The notes under the pieces were generated by a model. The model made no database searches, had not been told where the DNA came from, and saw only the letters and a list, made by a program, of their open reading frames with translations. Below, in pieces: positions 18,120 to 27,000 of a DNA stretch of 64,000 nucleotides (the first letter of the stretch is position 1; the number at the start of each line of letters is the position of its first letter). The translations under genes and the position numbers were made by a program. The DNA lies in the NCBI GenBank assembly GCA_958296015.1, contig CATQIH010000007.1:124001-188000 (forward strand), read 5' to 3'. Origin of the DNA: Cyclobacteriaceae bacterium. GTDB taxonomy: Bacteria; Bacteroidota; Bacteroidia; Cytophagales; Cyclobacteriaceae.

Positions 18120-19490
18120 ATGCACCACACAACAAAACTCATCGCTATTCTTCTGCTCGTCTGTATTACGCAGGTAGCGCAGGCACAAACACTGACAGCA
18201 CCTCCTTCGGTTGATATGCGTATCTACAACATTATTGAAGACGTTTCTGTCAACCGCATTGAGCAGGATGTCCGCAAGCTGGCTGGTTTTGGCACCAGAA
18301 ACACCCTGTCGGATACTACGTCCAACACTCGAGGCATTGGAGCTGCCCGCCGCTGGATCAAGCAGGAGTTTGATAACATATCTTCCAACTGCCAGGGTTG
18401 CCTGACTGTGAGTTATCAGCGCAACCTGGTACCGGCAGAAGGTAACAGCCGTATTCTCAAAGATACCTGGGTGGTGAACGTAGTAGCCATCCAGCGAGGC
18501 ACCACATACCCCAACCGCTATATTATCATGTCGGGCGACATAGACTCACGCGCCTCTGACGCTACCGATGCCACTACCGATGCGCCGGGTGCCAACGACA
18601 ATGCCTCCGGGATGGCAGGCGTGATGGAAGCCGCCCGTGTATTGTCCAACTACAAGTTTGGCAGCAGCATCATCTACCTAGGCTTGTCCGGCGAAGAGCA
18701 GGGGCTGTTTGGCGGCGTAGGCGTAGCCGAACAAGCGCAAAAAGAAAGCTGGGACATCATCGGTATGCTCAACAACGATATGATCGGCAACATAGCAGGG
18801 CTGGATAGCGTGACGGACAACCGCAGCTTCCGCATCTTCTCTGAGCCTGTGCCTGCCAACGAAACCGAAGAGGCCCGTGAGCGCAGAAGGTACACCGGAG
18901 GCGAAGTAGACGGCATCTCCCGACAGCTGGCCCGCTATATCTACCACATGACCAAGACGTACATGCCAGAGATGAACCCGATGATGATCTACCGGCTGGA
19001 CCGCTTTGGTCGTGGCGGACATCACCGCCCTTTCAACGATCTGGGCTTTGCCGGTGTGCGCATCATGGAAGCCCATGAGAATTACAACCGCCAGCACCAG
19101 GATATCCGTGTAGAAAACGGCATCAAATACGGCGACGTGATAGAGGGTGTCAACTTCCCCTACGCAGCAAAGCTCACCGCCGTGAATGCCATCACAATGG
19201 CTGGCTTAGCCTGGGCACCACCACAGCCCGACAGCGTAAAGATCGGCGGTGTGGTGCAGGCATCTACCACGCTGTCCTGGCAACAAACAGATGACCCGAA
19301 TCTGGCCGGGTACAAAGTATACTGGCGTGAAACTACTGCGCCGCAATGGCAACACTCCCGCTTTGTAGGCAAAGTAGACAGGTATACGCTGGAGAATATC
19401 ATCATCGATAACTACTACTTCGGCGTAGCTGCGGTAGGCAAAGACGGCAACGAAAGCGTGGTGGTGTTTCCTTTGGAAGTGATGCGATAA
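18120..19490 (+). CDS. secreted M28-family metallopeptidase with a C-terminal fibronectin-III-like domain
   Basis: This 456-residue secreted peptidase starts with signal peptide MHHTTKLIAILLLVCITQVAQA; a 54-nt longer frame adds nothing conserved. The M28 core shows PGANDNASGMAG (bridging Asp), GLSGEEQGLFGG (catalytic and zinc-binding Glu), MLNNDMIGN (zinc Asp) and a final His in RGGHHRPFNDLGFAGVRIMEA. At the usual first zinc-ligand position (GxHxDS in most M28 enzymes) it reads SGDIDSR, with Asp instead of His. Residues from about 370 (STTLSWQQTDDPNLAGYKVYW) form an FnIII-like domain. It is probably an aminopeptidase outside the cell. Confidence 0.85.
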   Translation: MHHTTKLIAILLLVCITQVAQAQTLTAPPSVDMRIYNIIEDVSVNRIEQDVRKLAGFGTRNTLSDTTSNTRGIGAARRWIKQEFDNISSNCQGCLTVSYQRNLVPAEGNSRILKDTWVVNVVAIQRGTTYPNRYIIMSGDIDSRASDATDATTDAPGANDNASGMAGVMEAARVLSNYKFGSSIIYLGLSGEEQGLFGGVGVAEQAQKESWDIIGMLNNDMIGNIAGLDSVTDNRSFRIFSEPVPANETEEARERRRYTGGEVDGISRQLARYIYHMTKTYMPEMNPMMIYRLDRFGRGGHHRPFNDLGFAGVRIMEAHENYNRQHQDIRVENGIKYGDVIEGVNFPYAAKLTAVNAITMAGLAWAPPQPDSVKIGGVVQASTTLSWQQTDDPNLAGYKVYWRETTAPQWQHSRFVGKVDRYTLENIIIDNYYFGVAAVGKDGNESVVVFPLEVMR

Positions 19491-19544
19491 TGTTATTAAA
19501 AATTAACAAATTACAAATTCAAGATTTTTTTCAGAGCCTCTACT

Positions 19545-22406
19545 ATGCAAATATTACTGTACGACCAGCTTGATTATGCCCCGGTCAGAAAGCAATTTAA
19601 GAAGGTGCTTACTTTTTTGGAGAAAGGTGATTTTAGATCGGCAGATGTACGCAAGATGTCTCCTTCGCCCTACTACCGCGCCCGGCTGGATGATACCAAC
19701 CGCCTGCTCTTCAGGTTTGGCACTTATGAGGCGCAAACCTATCTGTTTTTGCTGGAAGTGATTCTAAATCACGAGTATGACAAAAGCCGGTTTCTGAATG
19801 GTGCCCAGGTAGATGAGGCGAAGCTACGGCCACTACAGTCAGCACAGGAAATACCACAGGATGATGTATTGCCTGTAGCCTACGTCAACGAGCAGAAACC
19901 ACATTTCAGGGTGCTGGATAAGATTTTGTCTTTTGATGAACTCCAGGAAGGCATTTTCAACGCGCCTCCTCCTCTTATCATCATCGGTTCGGCAGGCAGT
20001 GGAAAGACAGCCCTGACGCTCGAGAAGATAAAATCACTCACGGGTTCTGTACTTTATTGTACGCTATCAAACTTTCTGGTAGAGAATTCCCGAAACATCT
20101 ATTACAGCTTTCGCTATGAGAACAGCCAGCAGGAAGTGAGCTTTCTTTCTTTTCAGGAATACCTATCCACGCTGGCAGTGCCCAAAGGCAAAGAACTCAC
20201 GTTTCGGGCTTTTGATCAGTGGATATCCCGTTACAAACAGTCTTATAAGATCAAAGACAGCTATAAACTGTTCGAAGAGTTCAAGGGTGTACTCACCGGC
20301 GCAGTGATCGAGCAGCCTTACCTAAGTCGCAAGGATTACATGGCCCTTGGCATCAAACAATCGGTATACCCCACCGAAGAGCGGGAAAAGGTCTATGATC
20401 TCTTTGAGAAATACCTTCATTTTCTTCCTGAGAGTGGCTACTACGACAGCAATCTGATAGCACACAGCTACCTGAAAAGAGTACAGCCTGCCTATGACTT
20501 TGTGGTGGTGGATGAAGTACAGGATATTACCAATGTGCAGTTATTGCTTATCCTAAAATCGCTGCATGAGCCTGCTCATTTCCTATTGTGTGGCGATTCT
20601 AACCAGATCGTCCATCCCAATTCGTTCTCCTGGGCTAATATCAAAACCATGTTCTACCACCAGGAACTCAAAGGAGAACTCACCCGTGTGCTGGCAACCA
20701 ACTACCGCAACACCCCGGAAGTGACGCAATTGGCCAACCAGTTGTTACAGATAAAAAACGCCCGGTTTGGTTCTATTGACAAAGAGAGCACTTACCTTGT
20801 CAATGCTGTGGCTTACAACCAGGGGGCAGTAGAATTTTATCAGGATAGCAATAAGATCAAACAGGACCTTAACCGGAAAACTTCAAAGTCGGCACGCTTT
20901 GCTGTGCTGGTGATGCGGGAAGAAGACAAAGCAGAAGCCCGGAAGCATTTTCAGACGCCGTTGCTCTTTTCTGTACAGGAAGCCAAAGGGCTGGAGTACG
21001 AAAATATCATTCTCTACAACTTTATTTCAAACAACGAACGGGAGTTCCTGAGTATTTGTGAGGGTGTTAGTCCGGAAGATATTCGGGGAGAACTGCTATA
21101 TGCACGTGCCAAAGACAAGAGCGACAAATCGCTGGAGATCTATAAGTTTTACATCAACTCGCTCTACGTAGCTATTACCCGGGCGGTGAAAAATCTTTAT
21201 GTGGTTGAGCAGCGTACTAAGCATCGGTTGTTGGCTCTGCTGGAGCTTACCGATTTCAAACAGGATGTTAAGCTCAAAGACCAGCAATCTTCTCAGGAAG
21301 AATGGCAAAAAGAAGCACGCCGCCTGGAATTACAGGGGAAAGAAGAACAGGCTGAAGCCATCCGCAAGTCTATTCTGCACGTCGAGAAGCCCTCGTGGGA
21401 AGTTGTGACTGCCGATCGTTTGCCCTCACTCAAATCTGAAGCACTTGATCCGGTAACATTCAATAAAAAAGCCAAAGACCGGCTCTTCGAGTATGCGCTG
21501 CTCTATAATGAATGGAGTACTTTTAGTGAATTAACAAAGCTGAAGTATCGCCCGGCAGACGGAATGCTCTTCAAAAGAAATGACCGCACCTATGTGCGCA
21601 AACCTTTTGCCCCCATGCCGGATGGAAAAACAGGCAAAGAAGAGCAGAAGCTTATGCGGCGTTTGCTCAATGAATATGCAGACGATAAACCAAACAGACT
21701 CAAACCCAAGTTGCAGAAATACGGTGTCAACTTCCGCAATGAATACAACCAGACGCCACTGATGCTGGCTACGCTGGCAGGTGCTCCCAAACTGATTGAA
21801 CTGCTTTCAGAACTTGGAGCCGAGACGACTGCCATAGACAACCTAGGACGTAATGCCTTCCAGCTGGCAATCCTACAATCGTATTTACACCCTGCTTACG
21901 CTTCACATACACTTCCACAGGTCTATCCTTTGCTCAAAACGGGCAGTCTTAAAGTCAAAATATTCGAACGGCTGGTTAAGGTAGACGAGCATCTGATGGA
22001 ATACTTTATGCTAAACTACATGCTTGCCCTACTATCGGAAATCATCACTTACAAAGCATTGAACGATTTTCCGGGTTTTGAAACCGCTGATTTCATACAG
22101 GCAGTTGAGCGGTATCCCAATGCTGTGATGCCATTGTACCGCAAGCAGCGGCCTTATATGAGTAGTATTTTATCCAAGAATGAAGTTGAGCGTGATGATC
22201 GTTACAACAAGCACCTGTTTATCCGTGTGCGTCGGGGATATTATTTGCCAAACCCGCACATGGAAATTCAAGTAGGCAACGAATGGAAGAATGTGTATGA
22301 TATTGCTGGCACCTTTCAGGCTATCAACCTGGAAAATCCCCGAGTAGAATATCTGGCAGAGCGTATGGAAGAATGGCGAAAGAATTTAAAAGATCCTTTG
22401 GGATAA
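19545..22406 (+). CDS. UvrD-like SF1 helicase with RelE/ParE-like N-terminus and ankyrin-like C-terminal segment
   Basis: This 953-residue protein is unusual. Residues 1-85 resemble a RelE/ParE toxin fold (SPYYRARLDDTNRLLFRF, then FLLEVILNHEYDKSRF). A complete SF1A helicase follows: Walker A GSAGSGKT (148-155), motif II VVVDEVQD (320-327), motif III CGDSNQIVHP (349-358), motif IV NYRNTPEV (386-393), motif V QEAKGLEYENII (478-489) and motif VI YVAITRAVKNLYVV (541-554). A charged linker leads to one or two ankyrin-like repeats (about 730-775: NQTPLMLATLAGAPKLIELL) and an unrecognised C-terminal region. The motifs suggest an ATP-driven nucleic-acid translocase. The gene is alone on its strand. 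Confidence 0.85.
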   Translation: MQILLYDQLDYAPVRKQFKKVLTFLEKGDFRSADVRKMSPSPYYRARLDDTNRLLFRFGTYEAQTYLFLLEVILNHEYDKSRFLNGAQVDEAKLRPLQSAQEIPQDDVLPVAYVNEQKPHFRVLDKILSFDELQEGIFNAPPPLIIIGSAGSGKTALTLEKIKSLTGSVLYCTLSNFLVENSRNIYYSFRYENSQQEVSFLSFQEYLSTLAVPKGKELTFRAFDQWISRYKQSYKIKDSYKLFEEFKGVLTGAVIEQPYLSRKDYMALGIKQSVYPTEEREKVYDLFEKYLHFLPESGYYDSNLIAHSYLKRVQPAYDFVVVDEVQDITNVQLLLILKSLHEPAHFLLCGDSNQIVHPNSFSWANIKTMFYHQELKGELTRVLATNYRNTPEVTQLANQLLQIKNARFGSIDKESTYLVNAVAYNQGAVEFYQDSNKIKQDLNRKTSKSARFAVLVMREEDKAEARKHFQTPLLFSVQEAKGLEYENIILYNFISNNEREFLSICEGVSPEDIRGELLYARAKDKSDKSLEIYKFYINSLYVAITRAVKNLYVVEQRTKHRLLALLELTDFKQDVKLKDQQSSQEEWQKEARRLELQGKEEQAEAIRKSILHVEKPSWEVVTADRLPSLKSEALDPVTFNKKAKDRLFEYALLYNEWSTFSELTKLKYRPADGMLFKRNDRTYVRKPFAPMPDGKTGKEEQKLMRRLLNEYADDKPNRLKPKLQKYGVNFRNEYNQTPLMLATLAGAPKLIELLSELGAETTAIDNLGRNAFQLAILQSYLHPAYASHTLPQVYPLLKTGSLKVKIFERLVKVDEHLMEYFMLNYMLALLSEIITYKALNDFPGFETADFIQAVERYPNAVMPLYRKQRPYMSSILSKNEVERDDRYNKHLFIRVRRGYYLPNPHMEIQVGNEWKNVYDIAGTFQAINLENPRVEYLAERMEEWRKNLKDPLG

Positions 22407-22478
22407 AAATATATTTTGTTTAACTGTAAGGCAACCTGGTGAGTTGCTTTACAAAGAAGATTTCAACGCCGCAAAAAT

Positions 22479-22508
22479 AAAGCCCCGCTAATAAATCAGC
22501 AGGGCTTT
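22479..22508 (-). terminator. terminator downstream of gltD, possibly bidirectional
   Basis: AAAGCCC (22479-22485) pairs with GGGCTTT (22502-22508) and GCT with AGC inside, around AATAAATC. Read on the minus strand the stem is followed by TTTATTTTTG, a good T-run for ending gltBD. On the plus strand the trailing T content is weaker. Confidence 0.75.
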
Positions 22509-22533
22509 GGCTTTGTGGTAAGATGTCTTGTAT

Positions 22534-24018
22534 TTATCGAACAGCTTTGGCTACATTCAGCATAGAATCATCTTTGCTTTCCAGCTCCGAGTAACCCATC
22601 AGGTGCATGTCTACGGCACGGGCGGCTTCTCTGCCTTCGGAGATGGCCCACACTACCAGCGACTGGCCACGGCGGGCATCACCAGCGGCAAAAATATCAG
22701 GGTCGCTGGTCTGGTATTTACCTTCCTGCGCTTCAATATTACCTCTGCCGTCCAGTTTGATACCCAGGCTTTCTACCAGCCCTTTAGGCTGTGTGTGTAT
22801 AAAACCAATAGCCAGCAGAATCAGTTCGCAGGGTATATCATACTCGCTGCCCGGGATTTCATCGAAGAAAGTACGGCCTTCTTCGTTCACTTTCCATTCA
22901 ATTTTGGCAAGCTTCATGGCTTTCAGATTGCCTTCGCCATCACCTACAAACTCTTTGGTAAGCACCGACCAGTCGCGGTTGGCGCCTTCCTCATGCGAAG
23001 AAGAAGTTCGCAGGATCATGGGCCACATCGGCCAGGGCGTATGATCCGGTCTGTCGGCAGAGGGCTTGGCCATCAGTTCTATCTGATTGACTGATCTGGC
23101 ACCGTGCCGGTTGGACGTGCCCACACAGTCGGAGCCGGTATCACCTCCCCCAATAACCAACACGTTTTTATCGGTAGCCATAATATCATGCACCTGCCCC
23201 AGGGCATCGCCCGACAGTCGCTTGTTCTGTTGGGTAAGAAAATCCATCGCAAAATGCACACCCTTCAAGTCCCGGCCAGGAATCGGCAGGTCTCGGGGCA
23301 CACCTGCACCCGTGGTGATCAGTATGGCATCAAACGTCTTTTTGAGTTCTTCGGCAGTAATGTCCATACCCACATGAACGCCTGTTTTAAATAGAACACC
23401 TTCGGCTTCCATTACTTCTACGCGGCGGTCTATCACCCATTTTTCGAGCTTAAAATCCGGAATGCCATAACGTAGTAAGCCGCCAATGCGTTTGTCTTTC
23501 TCAAAAAGCGTGACCGTATGGCCTGCCTTGTTGAGCTGTGCAGCAGCGGCCATACCTGCTGGGCCTGAACCCACTACGGCCACTTTTTTGCCTGTTCTGC
23601 TAGCAGGAGGCTGAGGCTTGATGTAGCCCAGTTCAAAGGCTTTTTCAGCAATAGATTTCTCGATATGCTCTATGGTGACCGGTGGTTTGTTGATACCAAG
23701 CACACAGGAAGACTCGCAGGGAGCCGGGCATATCCTGCCTGTAAACTCCGGAAAGTTGTTGGTGGAACTTAATATCTCAATGGCCAGCTCCCAGTTGCCT
23801 TCATACACAGCATCGTTGAAGTCCGGAATATTATTGCCCAGTGGACAGCCATGGTGACAAAATGGAATACCACAGTCCATGCAGCGTGCAGCCTGCTGGT
23901 TAGTTTTTTCTTCGTTAAACTTCAGGTATAGCTCCTGATAATCGTTGATCCTTTCCTTAGGATCGCGGGTTTTGGGTAGTTCGCGGTTAAATTCTTTAAA
24001 TCCGGTAGGTTTTCCCAT
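22534..24018 (-). CDS. gltD: glutamate synthase (NADPH) small subunit
   Basis: This 494-residue subunit carries electrons from NADPH through FAD and 4Fe-4S clusters to the large subunit for glutamate formation. N-terminal cysteines lie in RCMDCGIPFCHHGCPLGN (Cys46, 49, 54 and 58) and in CPAPCESSCVLGI. The FAD-binding motif VVGSGPAGMAAA is near residue 150, the NAD(P)H-binding GGGDTGSDC is near 293, and the FAD-closing motif IFAAGDARRGQSLVVWA is near the C-terminus. It starts 12 nt after the gltB stop, in one operon. Confidence 0.96.
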   Translation of the reverse strand: MGKPTGFKEFNRELPKTRDPKERINDYQELYLKFNEEKTNQQAARCMDCGIPFCHHGCPLGNNIPDFNDAVYEGNWELAIEILSSTNNFPEFTGRICPAPCESSCVLGINKPPVTIEHIEKSIAEKAFELGYIKPQPPASRTGKKVAVVGSGPAGMAAAAQLNKAGHTVTLFEKDKRIGGLLRYGIPDFKLEKWVIDRRVEVMEAEGVLFKTGVHVGMDITAEELKKTFDAILITTGAGVPRDLPIPGRDLKGVHFAMDFLTQQNKRLSGDALGQVHDIMATDKNVLVIGGGDTGSDCVGTSNRHGARSVNQIELMAKPSADRPDHTPWPMWPMILRTSSSHEEGANRDWSVLTKEFVGDGEGNLKAMKLAKIEWKVNEEGRTFFDEIPGSEYDIPCELILLAIGFIHTQPKGLVESLGIKLDGRGNIEAQEGKYQTSDPDIFAAGDARRGQSLVVWAISEGREAARAVDMHLMGYSELESKDDSMLNVAKAVR

Positions 24019-24030
24019 CTTATTTAGTCT

Positions 24031-27000
24031 TTAATTGGTGCTCACTTTTACAGGTTCGTTATCAGATAACTGCATTTCAGCTTTCCTTTTTTGCAGGACA
24101 GCCTTATACTCTATGGGCATCACTTTGGTAAAATAATGCCTGGAATGTTCCCAATCATCTAGTATACTTTTAGCCACTGTGCTGCCGGTATACTCATAGT
24201 GGTTGGTAATCAGTTGATACAATTTGTCATGATCTTCTGCTTCGGGAGCTTCCAGTGCTACCAGTTCTTTATTACAGTAAAGTGCAAAAGTTTTATCCAG
24301 GTCGTAGATGAAAGCCATACCGCCGCTCATACCTGCGGCAAAGTTGCGCCCGGTCTTGCCTAATACCACCACTGTACCGCCCGTCATGTACTCGCAGCCA
24401 TGGTCTCCGATACCTTCTACCACGGTTTGCACTCCTGAATTGCGCACACAGAAACGTTCTCCTGCCATGCCTCTGATGTATGCCTCTCCGGAAGTGGCAC
24501 CATAGAAGGCCACATTACCGATGATCATATTGTTTTCGGGTATGTAAGTAGATTCTTTGTGAGGATACACACTCAGTTGGCTCCCAGACAAGCCTTTACC
24601 AAAGTAGTCGTTGGCTTCTCCTTCCAGTTCGAAGCGGCAGCCGTTGGCACTAAAAGCCGCAAAACTCTGACCGGCAGACCCTTTGAATTTAAAATGAATG
24701 GTACCGTCAGGAAGACCGGGCTTGCCGTATTGCTTAGAGATTTCATTGGAAAGCATGGTGCCGATAGCGCGGTTGGTATTAATTAGCTTGAATTGCCCTG
24801 TCACCGGCTCCGCTCTTTCTAAAGCAGGCTTTGCCTGTTCTATCAATGTCCAGTCCAGTACTTCATCAATGTCATGGTCCTGCTCCTGCTGTTTGTAGAT
24901 ACCTACATGCTCGGCAGCCTCTTCCTGGTGCAGCAACCTGCTCAGGTCCAGTTTTTTGAGCTTCCAGTGCTCAATACCTTCTTTCGCCTTCAGCACATGG
25001 GCCTGGCCTACCATTTCGTTTACAGTACGGAAACCCAGAGCCGCCATATTTTCGCGCAAATCGTTGGCCAAGAAGTAAAACAGGTTCACTACATACTCCG
25101 GCTTGCCGGTAAACAAGGCTCTCAGTTCAGGGTCTTGCGTGGCTACGCCTACCGGACAGGTATTCAGATGGCATTTGCGCATCATAATACAGCCTTCGGT
25201 GATGAGTGCGGCAGTGGCAACACCAAACTCTTCGGCTCCCAGCAGGATGGCGATGGCAATGTCACGTCCTGTTTTGATCTGGCCGTCGGTTTGCACCGTA
25301 ATGCGGCTTCTCAGGTTGTTTTTGATCAGCGTCTGGTGTGTTTCGGCAAGGCCCAGCTCCCACGGCAGCCCGGCATGGCGTACCGAGCTGATCGGCGAGG
25401 CACCTGTGCCACCGTCGTGGCCGGAGATCATCACCACATCGGCATGGGCTTTGGCTACCCCGGCAGCAATGGTTCCTACACCGGCAGAAGCGACCAACTT
25501 GACATTGATACGGGCTTCGCGATTGGCGTTTTTCAGATCGTAGATTAGCTGGGCAAGGTCTTCAATGGAATAGATATCGTGGTGCGGCGGCGGTGAGATC
25601 AGGCCCACGCCGGGCGTGGCATGGCGCACCCTGCCAATCCAGTCATCTACTTTGTGCCCTGGCAGTTGCCCCCCTTCTCCGGGCTTGGCACCCTGTGCCA
25701 TTTTGATCTGTAGTTCCTTTGCATTAGACAGATAGTGGCTGGTGACACCAAAGCGACCGGAGGCTACCTGCTTGATGGCTGAATTTTCCCAGTCACCATT
25801 GGGTTTGCGCTCAAAGCGTATCTCATCTTCTCCACCTTCACCGCTGTTGCTTTTACCGCCAATACGGTTCATGGCAATGGCTAGTGTGGTATGTGCTTCA
25901 AAAGAAATAGAACCAAAAGACATAGCCCCGGTGGCAAAACGTTTGAGAATATGCTCTACCGGCTCTACTTCAGCCAGAGGAATAGCTTCCCGTTTCTTAA
26001 AGTCCAGCAAACCCCGTAGCGTACAGGCTTTCTCTGTGCGGTCGTTGACAATATTTGCATACTTCTTGTAAAGACTATAATCATTTCTGCGCGTCGACTG
26101 TTGCAGCAGGTGGATAGTCTCCGGATTGTACATATGGTATTCGCCACGGCGTTTCCATTGATATACGCCGCCTACTTCCAGTCGCTGACTTTTGGCAGGT
26201 TTGCCAGAAAATGCCAGTTTGTGGCGGATCAGCGTTTCTGTAGCAATATCATCAAAATCAACTCCTTCTATGCGGGTAATGGTGCCGGCAAAGCATTTGT
26301 TTACCACCTGACGGCTTACGCCAAGGGCCTCAAATATTTGTGCTCCGTGGTAAGATTGCAGGGTAGAGATTCCCATTTTAGAGAATATCTTAAGCAACCC
26401 GCCTTTGATCGCCTTGCTGTATCGTTTATACAAATCCTCCTGGCTGTATTCGGCATGAATGAGTTTACGGTTTTTCAGATCGTCAAGGCTTGCAAAGGCA
26501 AGGTACGGGTTGATGGCATGTGCCCCATAGCCAATGAGTGTGGCAAAATGATGTGTTTCGCGCACATCGCCTGCCTCAACCACTAAGCCCGTCAGAGAGC
26601 GCAGCCCTGTCCTGATCAGGTGATGATGGACGGCACCAGTAGCCAACAGCGATGGAATAGGCGCATTTTTGCTGTTGAAAGCCCTGTCGGAGATGATCAG
26701 GATATTGACACCATCTTTTACGGCAGCCTCAGCTTCTGCGCTGATGCGGTCGATGGCACTTTCCAACGCGCCCTTTTCTTCTGATGCTTCAAAAACAGCG
26801 TCAATCACCTGTGTTTTGAACCCTGAAAGATTCAGGTATTTTAATTTTTTCAACTGATCATTGGTCAGGACGGGAGAGACCATATTGATTTGCCTGCAAT
26901 GTTCGGGGGTTTCTGTCAGCACATTGCGCATACCGCCTACGCTGGTGAAAAGTGACATGACGAGTGCTTCTCTGATAGGGTCAATTGGCGGGTTGCTTAC

